A stretch of DNA of 64,000 bases from Archegozetes longisetosus (lineage: Eukaryota; Arthropoda; Arachnida; Sarcoptiformes; Trhypochthoniidae): the NCBI GenBank assembly GCA_018873245.2, contig JAEMBT020000005.1, positions 12,570,001 through 12,634,000 on the forward strand, written 5' to 3'. A program made the position numbers and the translations under genes. Of the stretch, positions 26,842-37,569 are shown in pieces (the first letter of the stretch is position 1; the number at the start of each line of letters is the position of its first letter). The notes beneath the pieces were generated by a model. It had not been told where the DNA came from. It saw only the letters and a program-made list of their open reading frames with translations, and searched no databases.

Positions 26842-27915
26842 ATGAGTGAAAATATCAAACTTTATCTTAAAAAGTCTGGCGGTTCCTATAAAGTTGTAGA
26901 CACTAAAAATCGACCAATTGGTAATAATTTGGGCAAAAGTAATCTTAGTAGAAAAGTGACAAACTTTAAGGATAAAGAAAAAGGTATTAATTTTAAATCA
27001 GAATTTTTTCTTATAGTTCGAAAATCAAGTTTTTAAAACACCTTAAATTGAGAGAAAATAGATTCGATTTTTAGTTTAGATGAACAACTGTATAAAATCT
27101 TCTATTGAAAGTCAATTTGTTTAAAATAATTTTCCAAACTTTTCAATTTCTTCTCCAGAGTCATGGAGAATTTTGCAACTATTTTTATTAGTTTTCTACA
27201 TACCAGTAATTTCGTTCAAGAAGCTCTTAGATCATTTAAGATTTGTGCTAAGTAGGTTCGGGTTCCAGAGGTTCTTAGACGAGCCTCAAATCTGAACCCG
27301 AGCCTCTTTTACAAATTTGAGCATCGAATCTCTTCTGAAGTTGTAACCTCGAATCTGAACCTCTAAACTTTTGGATATATTTTGTATATTTTGAACAACA
27401 TTCTCAAACTGCAATATTGCACTATTTGCACATTTTTCTTGTAATAGACAATGCATTGACAGAGTCACTTAGCTATTACATACGATAAATATTCCACTAA
27501 TTGTATTGAATTTCGATAAATTAGTAGTCTAAATCTGAGGTTCATTTATGATTAACAGAGATAGGTTTCATTAATCAGTAGTATTGTAGTTTTTATTTAA
27601 AAAGATTGAAGTCAATGTAGTAATAGTTGATTGAATTTTCAAAGTTATTTCTATAAATTTAAAGACAATAATAATTTTCTTATTAAACCTTAACGAAAAC
27701 TAAGTTTTTACATTTTTATTAACTTTTGATGAACTTTTCAAAAAAATTTAAAACTATTTGAAGGTAACGAGAATTTTCGTTCATGGGTCAGTTGTCCGTG
27801 TATCTACTGCAACGTTATCAATGAAGACAAAATATTCTTAGCGGCACAGTTTGCATTAGAACAAGCCAAAAAAGAGGTAACTCTAAGAAGATCCAGAGTA
27901 AGCAAAAAGTATTGA
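26842..27915 (+). CDS. Unrecognised two-exon gene for a 97-residue Lys-rich protein with a CxCxxC motif
   Basis: Exon 1 is 26842-26983 (ATG start) and exon 2 is 27764-27915 (TGA stop). The donor AAG|GTATTA and acceptor TTTGAAG|GTAACG join in phase 1 and recreate a Gly codon. The N-terminal half is basic and Gly/Ser/Asn-rich (LYLKKSGGSYKVVDTKNRP). The C-terminal half has SWVSCPCIYCNVINEDKIF, a CPCxxC that could bind metal, then a predicted helix (LAAQFALEQAKKEV) and a basic tail (RRSRVSKKY). There is no signal peptide or membrane helix. I do not recognise the family. The match of splice phase, the sharp coding-like composition of exon 2 and the compact C-terminus support a real gene. It could also be a fragment of a transposon protein. 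Confidence 0.5.
27230..27375. repeat. GGTTC/GAGCCTC-rich imperfect inverted repeats inside the intron
   Basis: GGTTCGGGTTC and GAGGTTC on one side face GAACCCGAGCCTC and GAACCTC on the other. GC content is higher than the surroundings. This looks like the subterminal part of a small transposon, not assigned further. Confidence 0.4.
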
Positions 27916-28925
27916 TATTCTAATAAAAAGCTAGTAATATAGGAAGTTTTAAAACTCTCTCTCAATTATAATATTTGATTGCAGTACTTATGAATTGATA
28001 AAACTATCAATCTTTCAATTTATATATTTTTCTCATCAGAAAATGATTGAAATAATTATTATTCGATTAGAAGATAATTATAATAGATATAAATAGGCAT
28101 TTCTGTAATTATCTCAATTTTAGTATTTTGGAAATCGAGGTCAATAGTGAATGACAAATTCATGCTGAAAATGTCTGTAGGTTTTTATTGATTTGACACA
28201 TATTTATATCAATATCACATTAATTATGAATCATAACTACTATAAATTTTATCTAATTCTGAGTGCACTTATGTTGTTTACTGTATATGAATAAAAAAAA
28301 TCATGTGGATAGTTTGACCTATCATTTCCACTAATCTGTTATTAATAGTTATGAAAAGACTTACAATTCTGTCAATTATTTATGAGAATTTCATTGTTGA
28401 AAATTTATTGTTTGAAATATTTTTTGGACTTTTGATTTAAATCAATTGTAAAACAATAAACTGTTATTCAAATGACGTGAAACTAAATGATTTATTTTTA
28501 TCATATAATTAGAGGCTGACACGATAGTCTCGAATTTTTATCTACTATATAGATATAATACTCTAAAATTAAGTAATTTTATCAAGTCTTTCATTTACAA
28601 CATATATCAGCAAAGATAAATACAATAATAAAAATGTTTTATTAATGTTTTTCCATTTGAATTATTTATTTCATCAAATTTCCAAACTAAAAACTTTGGG
28701 AATATCGAGAGTAGAGGCTCGATAAAGCTTCCTATCGAGAGTATGAAAAACCAGAGAATAGCCACTTGTGGTATTCGAATATTTTAGCACTTGATTTGAA
28801 TACCTCCTATGCATAAAAAGTTGCTTTTCGCTTGTTCCAATTAAGAATTATAGCAATTTGGCAAAAAAGATACTGTACGAAAAATTCTAAATCTCGAGTC
28901 TCGAATTTCGAGAATACCAACTCTA
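27916..28925. other. Intergenic stretch
   Basis: No gene seen. At 28690-28920 words such as ATCGAGAGTA and TCTCGAATTTCGAGAATACC recur in both orientations, hinting at a degraded mobile element just outside the MITE. Confidence 0.4.
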
Positions 28926-29470
28926 CAGGGTTGCACGAAAGGTTTTTGACGGGGTTCACAGCAAAGACCGCGAATGGTAGAAATCTGAGACAAACTTTAT
29001 TTTAATGCTTTTTCAAAATGGAATTAAGATACATAGATTTAAAAATTAGTGTACTTCCCGTTAGCGGCTAAAACGGCTTTAATGCGTTCGGGATAAGAGT
29101 AAAGCAACTCAGCTCCCGAGTCCCTCGCTTCAAGAAATGCTATGCATTTAATTCGATCAATTAATCGTTGTTGTTCATTATCATAAGTTCCAGTCATTTT
29201 AAATACTCGAAAATGTAAACAAAAACAATAAACACAATGTATCAACAAACAACACCAACGTGGTGGGTCAAAAGTGTGAATGCCTTTATACTATAGGAAC
29301 TGATCTCTCGTAATATAAAAACTAATTTTGCCAATACGTGGAAATCTTTAAAAATCTAGTAATGTACCTTAATTCCGTTTCAAAAAAGCAATAAAATAAA
29401 GTTAGGTTCATATTTCTACCATTCGTGGTCTTTGCTGTGAACCCCATCAAAAACCTTTCGTGCAACCCTG
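28926..29470. mobile_element. Tc1/mariner-type MITE, family 1 (long TIRs, internally deleted transposase)
   Basis: The ends are inverted repeats of over 90 bp starting CAGGGTTGCACGAAAGG; they also share the run CACAGCAAAGACC(G/A)CGAATG. A TA precedes the left end, while the right end is followed by TC, a decayed TA. Inside, on the minus strand (29197-29039), is a 53-residue frame. It starts MTGTYDNEQQRLIDR and ends YPERIKAVLAANGKYTNF, which matches the usual C-terminal end of mariner transposases. The catalytic core is absent, so the element is an internal-deletion derivative. Confidence 0.8.
29039..29197 (-). CDS. Residual transposase peptide (N- and C-terminal ends joined)
   Basis: An open frame of 53 codons inside the MITE at 28926. 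The first 28 residues match those encoded at 54917 in a second element. The last 25 resemble the mariner C-terminus. No DDE residues remain, so no transposase activity is expected. Confidence 0.55.
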   Translation of the reverse strand: MTGTYDNEQQRLIDRIKCIAFLEARDSGAELLYSYPERIKAVLAANGKYTNF

Positions 29471-30440
29471 TCCATATAATAAAATGTTTGTGCTATACAA
29501 ATCGTAGACTGAATGAAGAAGAGTTATCGTGGACTTGACATAGGAATACAAAATACCTTAAATAATGGATAAATATTCAGATCTAATGCAGATTACAGTT
29601 AAATAAAACGAGATCGAACAATCATCACGTAATTATGTGAACTTAAATGAATTACAGAGTATTCTGTGTGACATTATTTATTATTTATTTAAAGCTTATT
29701 GAATGTCACTTTCGAATTATCTTTTTTCTTCACTCAAATTTAGTAACCCTTTGTTAGATAAATACCTTACACGTTCAGTTAAATATCAAATACTTTGTTA
29801 AATGTAAGATTGAATTATTGCTCAAAAGATACTATGAATTTGAAAAAAGTGAGCGACTTTTAGGACACTCTATAAAGAATGCTCCATCAGTGGCTTCTGT
29901 TCTGATAAATATTTGTCTTCATTAGTATTTCTTTGTCTGTCATGAATTGTTATGTTAAAGCCTGAATGAGATGTGACAGGTTCTTTGGACTGCATAAAGT
30001 TTAAGTTTATCTAGACTTAGTTTTGTGAAACTTATTTTTTAAACAAACAATTTCATAATTTTCATAAATCCGTTGAATAAATTCAGTTTTAATTAATCTA
30101 AAATTTCATGAATTCATTAATAAAGTGTTTCGCATATTTGCTTGATCAGCAATTATTAGCATAATACAAGAGTTAATTTCGGAAAGTGTAAGTCTAAAGA
30201 TTAAGCTAATAGATCGTTAATAAAAGCTTTAAAATTCTTTTACAAAACGGAACTATTTTCTTATAACAATAGATCTAATCATTGAAACGAAAGATAAATG
30301 TTTTACTAACAGGTGCTTCGGATAGCAGTTCGAGATTAACATATGTATAAATTTAAACTAAACAACATCCTTGTATTTTAAGTGAAAAATTTAGTGGTAA
30401 TTCAAACACATAACTTTGACGAACGCGTAAAGTTTCAATA
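29471..30440. other. 5' flank of the first beta-helix gene
   Basis: No gene. From about 29990 to 30440 this flank can be aligned with 61190-62249 upstream of the second beta-helix gene, except for about 630 extra bases there. It therefore belongs to the duplicated unit and probably holds the shared promoter. Confidence 0.6.
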
Positions 30441-31653
30441 ATGAAAGCAACAATATTTTTGAACTTAACTTTCATAGTATTAGTCTCTTGTAAGACAATA
30501 GATGTTAAAACAGCAAAAGAACTACTACAAGCGCTTAAAGACGTGTCCCCAGGTGACACAATAAAGCTGGAAGATGGCACATATCATGATACGTTCATAG
30601 CAGAAAAGAGTGGTAAAAGTGGTTCACCGATTACTATAACAGGCTCCAGAAAAGCTATCGTTTCTGGATCTAATTATGGATTTTCGCTAAAAGCTGACTA
30701 TTGGGTACTAAAAGGCTTTACAGTTGCCAACTCTAATAAAGGAATTGTTTTAGATGGTGCTAACCATAACATCTTAGATGGTCTAGCAGTTCATGATATC
30801 AAACAAGAAGGTGTTCACTTTAGATCAAATAGCGCCGATAATATACTCAGAAATTCTGAGATCACAAAGACTGGTTTAGGCTCTCCCGGTTTTGGTGAAG
30901 GTGTCTATATCGGATCTGCGGTTTGTTTTCATATAAATTTTTTTGGATATAGTACTAAACTTGAGCTTTATTGTTGTAAATCATGTTCAAAAGTTATACT
31001 CATTAGGTTTAATCTTAGGTCATGTTAGACTTTTTTCATTAGCACGTATAATCTTAAATTAATTTAAATGTAAGCTCTATTCACAACAGTAAAGGTCAAG
31101 TTAGGCACTAAAGCAGAAAAAATTGATACAAATTTGAGAATTTTCTTCAATAATAATTAAATCTGTTTTTGAATTAATTAATAATTAGGTGAGTAATTGG
31201 CAGAATAATAGTCCCGATCATAGTGACCGAAATCAAATATTGAACAATAAGATCGGACCCAATATTGCCGCAGAAGCGATCGATATCAAAGAGGGTACTT
31301 GTTGTGGTACTATTAAAGGTAATACTTTTGACGGGACAGGAATGTCTGGTGAGAACTATTCCGACAGTTGGATAGATGTCAAGGGAGATAAATATACCAT
31401 TGAAGATAATACAGGAAGTCATTCACGTCTTGATGGGATACAAGTTAGTGTTCATTTCTTATCCCAATTATTTTGCGTTTTATACAAAATTTAAGTAAAA
31501 ATTGTCGTTTATATTTAGATACATCAAGTAAAAGATGCTAAAATGGGTGGATGTGGCAACATAATCAAAAATAATAAATGTTCAGGTTTGCCATCGAATG
31601 GTCATTGTGTGGCCAACGATAGTAAAGATTGTACTAATACTGTTCAGAACTAA
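30441..31653 (+). CDS. Secreted right-handed beta-helix protein (pectin-lyase fold), copy 1
   Basis: Three exons, 30441-30920, 31189-31443 and 31519-31653, all joined in phase 0, give 289 residues. The start ATG opens a signal peptide (MKATIFLNLTFIVLVSC). The mature part begins with TAKELLQALKDVSPGDTIKL, the usual first strand and cap of pectate-lyase-like beta-helices. Coils follow: GSPITITGS, WVLKGFTVANSNKGIVLDG, NHNILDGLAVHDIKQEGVHF and DNILRNSEITKTG, then GVYIGSA, IKGNTFDGTG and IEDNTG. This fold occurs in secreted polysaccharide lyases and related enzymes that act on plant or fungal cell walls. Substrate and catalytic residues cannot be named. Compared with copy 2 it lacks about eight residues near the C-terminus. 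Cysteines in the last two exons could form disulfides. The family is mostly microbial, so horizontal transfer is possible. Confidence 0.88.
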
Positions 31654-32041
31654 ATGAATACTGGTAGAATAAATACTAAATTTGATTTCGAGCTCTTACT
31701 ATTATTAAACTTACTGTCAGCAAAATTTGTTCATGTTTCAGTACGAAAAGGTATCGGAAGCATAATTAGTGGCATAATTATTTGAGATTAGATTGTAAAC
31801 TTTAGATTATTGCTAGCGAAAGAAAAGTTGAATGTCCAATCGACACTTAAATGGTTTTATTATATAAATTCATTTACGTTTTCTTAGAGGCCCTAAAAAG
31901 CTTGTAAATATGTAAATAAAACATATCTAGAGCTAACTTAAACTCGTGATCAGATAGAGAACATCCATAAACACAATATTGTTTAAAAACTGTTTCTAAA
32001 GACTAATTTTAAAAACTTAACAACAGATTAAAAACGATAAC
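31654..32041. other. Intergenic stretch between convergent genes
   Basis: About 390 bases between the stop of the beta-helix gene and the stop of the minus-strand gene. It has AATAAA words (for example near 31668 and 31915) that could end either transcript. Confidence 0.5.
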
Positions 32042-32576
32042 TTATTCGTAAAAATATTTAAAAAGTTTAGGCAAGGAAAATGTAATAACAATAGAGATTG
32101 AGGCAAAATTAAAATTAATTGAAACCATTTTGGCAAAGCTTTTATGTCCTTTTCCTTTCTTAAAATGATGTCCACTATCCTTGTGATGATTCTTGTCCTT
32201 ATGCTTATGATCTTTAATTTCTTTGATCTCTTTAGCCACAGTCTTAACAGCTTTGACCACTTTATCAGTAGTTGACGGTTTCTTATGTTCTGAATCGCTC
32301 TTAAGCATCATTAGTTTTGTTGCTCTTCTTAGTCGGTTCAAGAAGTCCTGTGATTTCCTATCGATCATATAATATCGTCTATACTTTGGACGTTGATGTG
32401 ATTGATGTTGGAGTTCATTCTCGTTGTGAATTTCTATCGATATCGACGATATAATGAGTATTAAGGTTGATATAATGGTTATAATCAGCTTGATATCTGA
32501 AATACAAATATTTTCATAAATTTGCATTTTTCTTCTAAATATATGAAAAAATTTCATTTTTCATACCTTTAAGCAT
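32042..32576 (-). CDS. Small secreted Lys/His-rich protein of unknown function
   Basis: Exon 1 is only ten bases (32576-32567, ATG CTT AAA G) followed by GTATGA. Exon 2 is 32496-32042 after a strong acceptor, TTGTATTTCAG. The joined protein has 154 residues and opens with MLKDIKLIITIISTLILIIS, a good signal peptide, which supports this start over the upstream in-frame methionines of the unspliced frame. The mature part has a basic Arg-rich stretch (RRYYMIDRKSQDFLNRLRR), then a Lys/His-rich helix-like segment (KVVKAVKTVAKEIKEIKDHKHKDKN). It ends in a hydrophobic tail (ISIVITFSLPKLF) that could be a GPI signal or membrane anchor. I recognise no family. Secretion or surface display is inferred. 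Confidence 0.62.
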
Positions 32577-33227
32577 GATTAAATGTTTTTTAAATAATGA
32601 TTAAATAATTTTTATGACTATGACTTCATTACATAACTTTGAGCTTAAGATGATGTTACATAAGTTATCTAAAAAAGTTGTGAGCTATTTTTAACTTTTG
32701 TGCAGTTATTTCGATATTTTTGGAAGTGTGACGAATGATGAGTTAAAATAGATTTGGTTTAGACCTTATCACTGGAGAGTCTCACTCAAAGGCGTTTAAT
32801 TGCGAAAAATCTAAAGTTGAGCTTTTGTTATACTAATAAATATAATTTGCATGATGGCAAAATTCAAAGTCAACATAATATTGAGAAATACAAACTACGA
32901 TAGAATCTAGGAAATCACATATTTAAGTAAAATTTAAACCCCAATTCTATAAGTAAAGGTGTTCATCGGGTCGAAAACCAGTGGATCGAACTTTTTGATG
33001 ATCCAGATGATAGCTTAGCAGCCCGAAGAATATCCCTGTACAGAAGTGGTGCGAGAATTTGTATTCAGTCTTTTATATTAAATTATTTGAAGACTTTCAA
33101 AGCATTAGCGTTACGTACAGAAATATTGTGTATTTTTGATATAGATATTTTTGATATAGATATTTTTTATATTGACAAAAATAGTATGAATATTTTTACA
33201 GTACTTCAAATCTTATCTGGTGAAAAA
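32577..33227. other. Intergenic stretch with an orphan coding-like run
   Basis: At 32950-33090 (plus) one frame stays open and reads coding-like: GVHRVENQWIELFDDPDDS then LAARRISLYRSGARI. There is no ATG in a good place and I do not recognise it. It may be an exon scrap. Confidence 0.35.
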
Positions 33228-33287
33228 TAAATTTTGGGTATACTTTAGTATAACACCGGTCGCAGATCAACACCAATCTTAGGAATA

Positions 33288-34162
33288 CAGAGTGACAATC
33301 CTCGATATGCAATATTTAAAAATTTATTTCTCAAAGACTACTAAATATTTTTAATGGGAATTTTATTAAAATAAAGTACATATAATGAAGTTTATGTCAG
33401 TATATTTTCAATACACCAGCAATCCTCTGAATAAAATTTTTTAATCTAATTATGAATTTTGAATAACACTTTTGAGAACATCTGATTGAATTAATTGAAT
33501 TTCATTTTTTTATCAAATTTTGAGTTTCCATATTTTTCGGCTGGTGATTGGCGTAAATATTGTTTTTCAAATGACCACATAAAAAGTCACATAGATTTAA
33601 GTCTAGACTATATGCAGGCCATTCAATTTTGCATTGAAGAAACTTTTCGGAATCTATTGCAATTTTTTCTCTGAAATTTTATTTCAAAAAATTGAAAAAT
33701 TGTGTTCGGTGAGATCGAGCTCCATCTTGCATAAAATATGCAGTAGACATATCGATATTTGAATCCAATAATTTAAAACTTACTTAAAAAACTTTCTTAG
33801 AAAGTTTCTTCAATGTGGAATGAATGGCCTGCATTTAGTCCAGACTTAAGTTTATGTGACTTTTTTACGGGGTCATTTGAAAAACAATATTTAGGCCAAT
33901 CATCAGCCGAAAAATACGGAAACTCAAAAATTTGATAAAAAATGAAATTCAAATAATTCAATCAGATGTTCTCAAAAGTGTAATTCAAAATTTTATAATT
34001 GAATTAAAAAAATTTCACTCAGATGATGACTGGCGTATTGAAAATATACTGACATAAATTTCATTATATGTACTTTATTTTAATAAAATTTCAATTAAAA
34101 ATATTTAGTAGTCTTTGAGAAATAAATTTTTAAAATATTGCATATCGAGGATTGTCACTCTG
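33288..34162. mobile_element. Palindromic (fold-back) Tc1/mariner element with TA target duplication
   Basis: The two arms (about 33288-33650 and 33808-34162) are inverted copies of one another, with ends CAGAGTGACAATCC and exact TA duplications outside (33286-7, 34163-4). Both arms encode the transposase C-terminal block pointing outward: minus strand WPAYSLDLNLCDF near 33620, plus strand WPAFSPDLSLCDFF near 33840. The 150-bp centre adds FMQDGARSHRTQFFNFL on the minus strand, the catalytic Asp block. So the element is one C-terminal half plus a second inverted copy of it, and has lost the transposase N-terminus. Stops occur in both copies. Confidence 0.85.
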
Positions 34163-34164
34163 TA

Positions 34165-34317
34165 GATAGTACACATCGAGTGATAAAAGAATATGAAACT
34201 CCGCCGCAAATTAAAGAAGCGCAGTTATTGGCCACTGAAGTCGGTGGACATAAAGCCGAATATATCGTATATTCCGCACCCGATTTTAATGTGAGCAGTG
34301 CCAATAGACAAGAATGA
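34165..34317 (+). other. Orphan open frame inside the outer transposon
   Basis: A frame of 50 codons (DSTHRVIKEYETPPQIKEAQ, then VGGHKAEYIVYSAPDFN) ends in TGA. If the inner element is removed at its TA site, the frame runs on into the outer terminal repeat (TPILGIDSTHRV). Codon use looks coding-like, but I recognise no family. It could be a transposon protein piece or a captured host exon. Confidence 0.35.
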
Positions 34318-34851
34318 GAGTATAGATTACATATATGCGACTAAGATTGTGAAGGACAATCTAGGTTCCGAAATAGGGGAGTTCCAAAAGGTTCCGTAAC
34401 TCGAGAAAACTCAAAGACTTTATAGAAAATTCCAGAATCTTTTCTGAAACTCAGGAACATTCTACAATATTCTAGAATTCTCCCCTAGGTTCTAGACATT
34501 TTGTAAAATTCTAGTTATTCGAAGAAGTTTTGTTTTGAGAAATTTCCAGAACATTTATTAAATGGTATATGTCGATCCATTTCGTAACTTTTCGATATCA
34601 ATTTGAGTTAGGTTGGGTTACTATAGATTTAGTTAGGTTTAGTCACAAAAATACGGAGCCTAACAAGCGCGCGAGTTAGCGACTATACCAATCGATTTTC
34701 AGCAACCTGGCTCCCCTCCTCTGCGCGCGTGAATATATATATGCGGCAGGTATTACCTGCATATTCATGAACAACATCGGCAGTAGTATGTATATACAAA
34801 GTTTGGTGCTGATCTGCGACCGGTGTTATACTAAAGTATGCCCTAAATTTT

Positions 34852-37560
34852 AATTTCATTAAAATCTTATTTACAAATTGAATGCTTATATCAAGTACTA
34901 GTATTTTGCAATTAATTTAATTTTGATCGAGAGAATATTTTGCGATCAAAACACAAACAATTTTAGCGATGAATCTTATTTTGATTTTATTATTTGTAAT
35001 GGACTTCAGTATGGATTGAGTAGAACAATTAATAAAACTCATTAACATCAATGCAAAGCATATTGTGATAAGAACACGAATATTATCGTAAACCCTATAT
35101 ATTCTTTCAGATATCTGAAAAATGTTTTACACTCAAAATCTATGGATAATTTTTCTATCTGATGAAATTTGGTTTTAGTTAATGAACAGTTTTCACGAAT
35201 ACATAGCGATTATTTATCAGAATGTCAGGAATGTGACCCAAAATTTAATTCTTGCCCAGAATTTGAAATTTTGAAAATTCTAAGTTAATCATTTCATTAT
35301 GCAGAAAAATTTACTCTGCATAAAATGAAAAAAGAAATAAATTTCAATGAAGAATTTGGGTGCGTCAGATCTATTCGCGTCTAAATTGAAACAAAACATT
35401 ATTCAAGTAGCGAAAAAAGTAATCAATCATCTATTCATTAGTTGTAAAAATGCTTGTACCTAAATATTATGAATGGCAAAACATCACAAGACAATAAGAT
35501 TTTGGCGACAAACTTATTATTAAACAGCAATAATTGCTGTTAACATCCAATTATTGGATGTACTCCTCAATTATAAGACTCAAATTAATTTCATTCACAT
35601 ATGCTTACGGAGAAGAAAAACAGACTAGATTTACATCATTGCAGAACAGATGAATAAACAGAGAATTTGAACTCATCTATATTTTCAACGATACAGATCT
35701 TGAGAATCCTTTTATTTCAACTGTAAGCTTGATTATTCATTTGTTATTCTTTGAAGATAATTTACTTTTTAACTTTATTAACTAAACTTCATTTCGCAAA
35801 TTCCATGCGTAAAACTTTTATTTAACAATTTTTCTTGAACGAAACACGGGTCAGAATTATTTGGTTGTACTATTAGTAACTGAAATGTGTAGAGAAGACT
35901 CTACTATAGCAGATATTACTGCAATTGTTCTAGCAGATATGCTTTGCAATTATTGTAATAGTCTTTGTATTTATTGCCATTGATTACAAATCTCAAGGTA
36001 TTTAATATGAAAAACTCACGCATTAAACTCATCAGAGGTTGCTACAAATACTTATATTCATGCACTAAAATGACTACATCAGATGCAGAGCTAACTTTAT
36101 TAGGACAAATGTACTCAATTAGTTAATTTTGCTAAAAATGTGATTAAAGAGCCTTGATCCAATTAAAATCAAAATTCTCATATTTACATAGAAGATAAAT
36201 GTCTTCAGAAAAACAATTTAATCTATTTGAGAAACTTTTGAAATAAACTTATTTAAACCTAAATATGAAACTTTAATTTCAAAACTTACTCTTACTCTAA
36301 TATTATATATCTAAATATGAATAACTATTTTTAAAACTTGAATGCTATCAAGGCATTATTGTAATAATAAATAAGAAAGAATTAATAAAAGCTTGTATCA
36401 CACTCAGCTGTCAATGATTTCTAGTATCATTTTAATGACATGATCATTAAAATTGCTTTTAATTATGAAAACTATGAAACGATTTGTATAAAAATTGTTT
36501 AATTAAAAATATATAGATTGAACTTGACGTGATCCAAAGAACTTGTCATATCTCAAATAGACTTTAATATGATTTTCTGAATTGTCATGTGCAGAGAAAT
36601 GCTAATGGAGAGAATACTGTGTTATTCAAAACATGAGTATTTGATAAAATATTATCAATAATCCCATTCCGTGAAAATCGTTCACTTTTTGAATTTGAAC
36701 AAAACTTTTAATGCACTTAAAAGTGTATTTGATGTTTAATTTAATGTATTTATCAAACTAAAAGTCACGAAAAATGAGTAGAGGAAAAACATGATTTAAA
36801 AGTGACATTGAATAAGTTTTAGATAAATAATTAATAAGGTCACATAGAATATAATTCAGTTAAGTTCTAATTACGTGACGACTATTTGGTCTCATTTTAT
36901 GTAGCAATCATTTTTTATTAAGTTTGAATATTTGTCCATTATTAAAGGTATTTTATGCTCCTGTGTCAAGTCTATAACATTGTTGTTCATAAAGCATGAA
37001 ATGGAATATTATATAAATTGAACGATTAATTGTTTGATTACTTCATAAGCTCTACACATTAAGTGCTGTAATTGAGGAGAAAATATTTTGAATATGATTT
37101 CAAATATGGTTGCTTTTATTGGTATGCCAATATTTTCGCTAATTTCGACTCTTCTGAGAGTTACTTCTTTTTAGCCGTTCTAACACGGACTATATTAGAG
37201 ATGTATATCTTCTGAAATTCTTGCGCTCGCAAAAAAGAATCACTGAAGATACTGAAAAACACCCGCAAATACCAGCATTTCAATGTCTTCATTAAACCTG
37301 AATTTAGGCATTACAAAATTCTTTCAAGTTAATTCATATTTAAAATAATATCTAAATTATTTTTGCAATATCCAAATTGGGTCTAATGAGTAGCAATTTA
37401 TCGACTTTATCTGAACTTACATGTAATCCCCTATCGATTAGTGTTAATCTAGAATAATTAGAAATTCTGTTTGCTCGACAAATCGATGGCAAGTATAGCG
37501 AACAATCGTTTCGATATTGTATTTGCATTCAATCTTATTGCACAGTTTTAATGCGAGTAT
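34852..37560. other. Intergenic stretch
   Basis: About 2.7 kb, AT-rich, with no gene, repeat or transposase recognised. Confidence 0.5.
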
Positions 37561-37569
37561 TCTTTTGAA

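Larger units (their letters stand above)
33236..34843. mobile_element. TIR transposon with 8-bp target duplication (outer element of a nest)
   Basis: The inverted ends share GGGTATACTTTAGTATAACA and continue to about 41 bp (GGTCGCAGATCAACACCAA). The outermost bases differ slightly. TAAATTTT lies on both sides (33228-33235 and 34844-34851), an exact 8-bp target duplication. Without the 875-bp insertion at 33288 it is about 730 bp. The right half has degenerate TTCTAGAATTC words (34400-34520) and a TTAGG-like run with CGGAGCCTAAC at 34600-34690, shared with the element at 59305. The superfamily is not assigned; an 8-bp duplication fits hAT or Merlin-like types. Confidence 0.82.
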
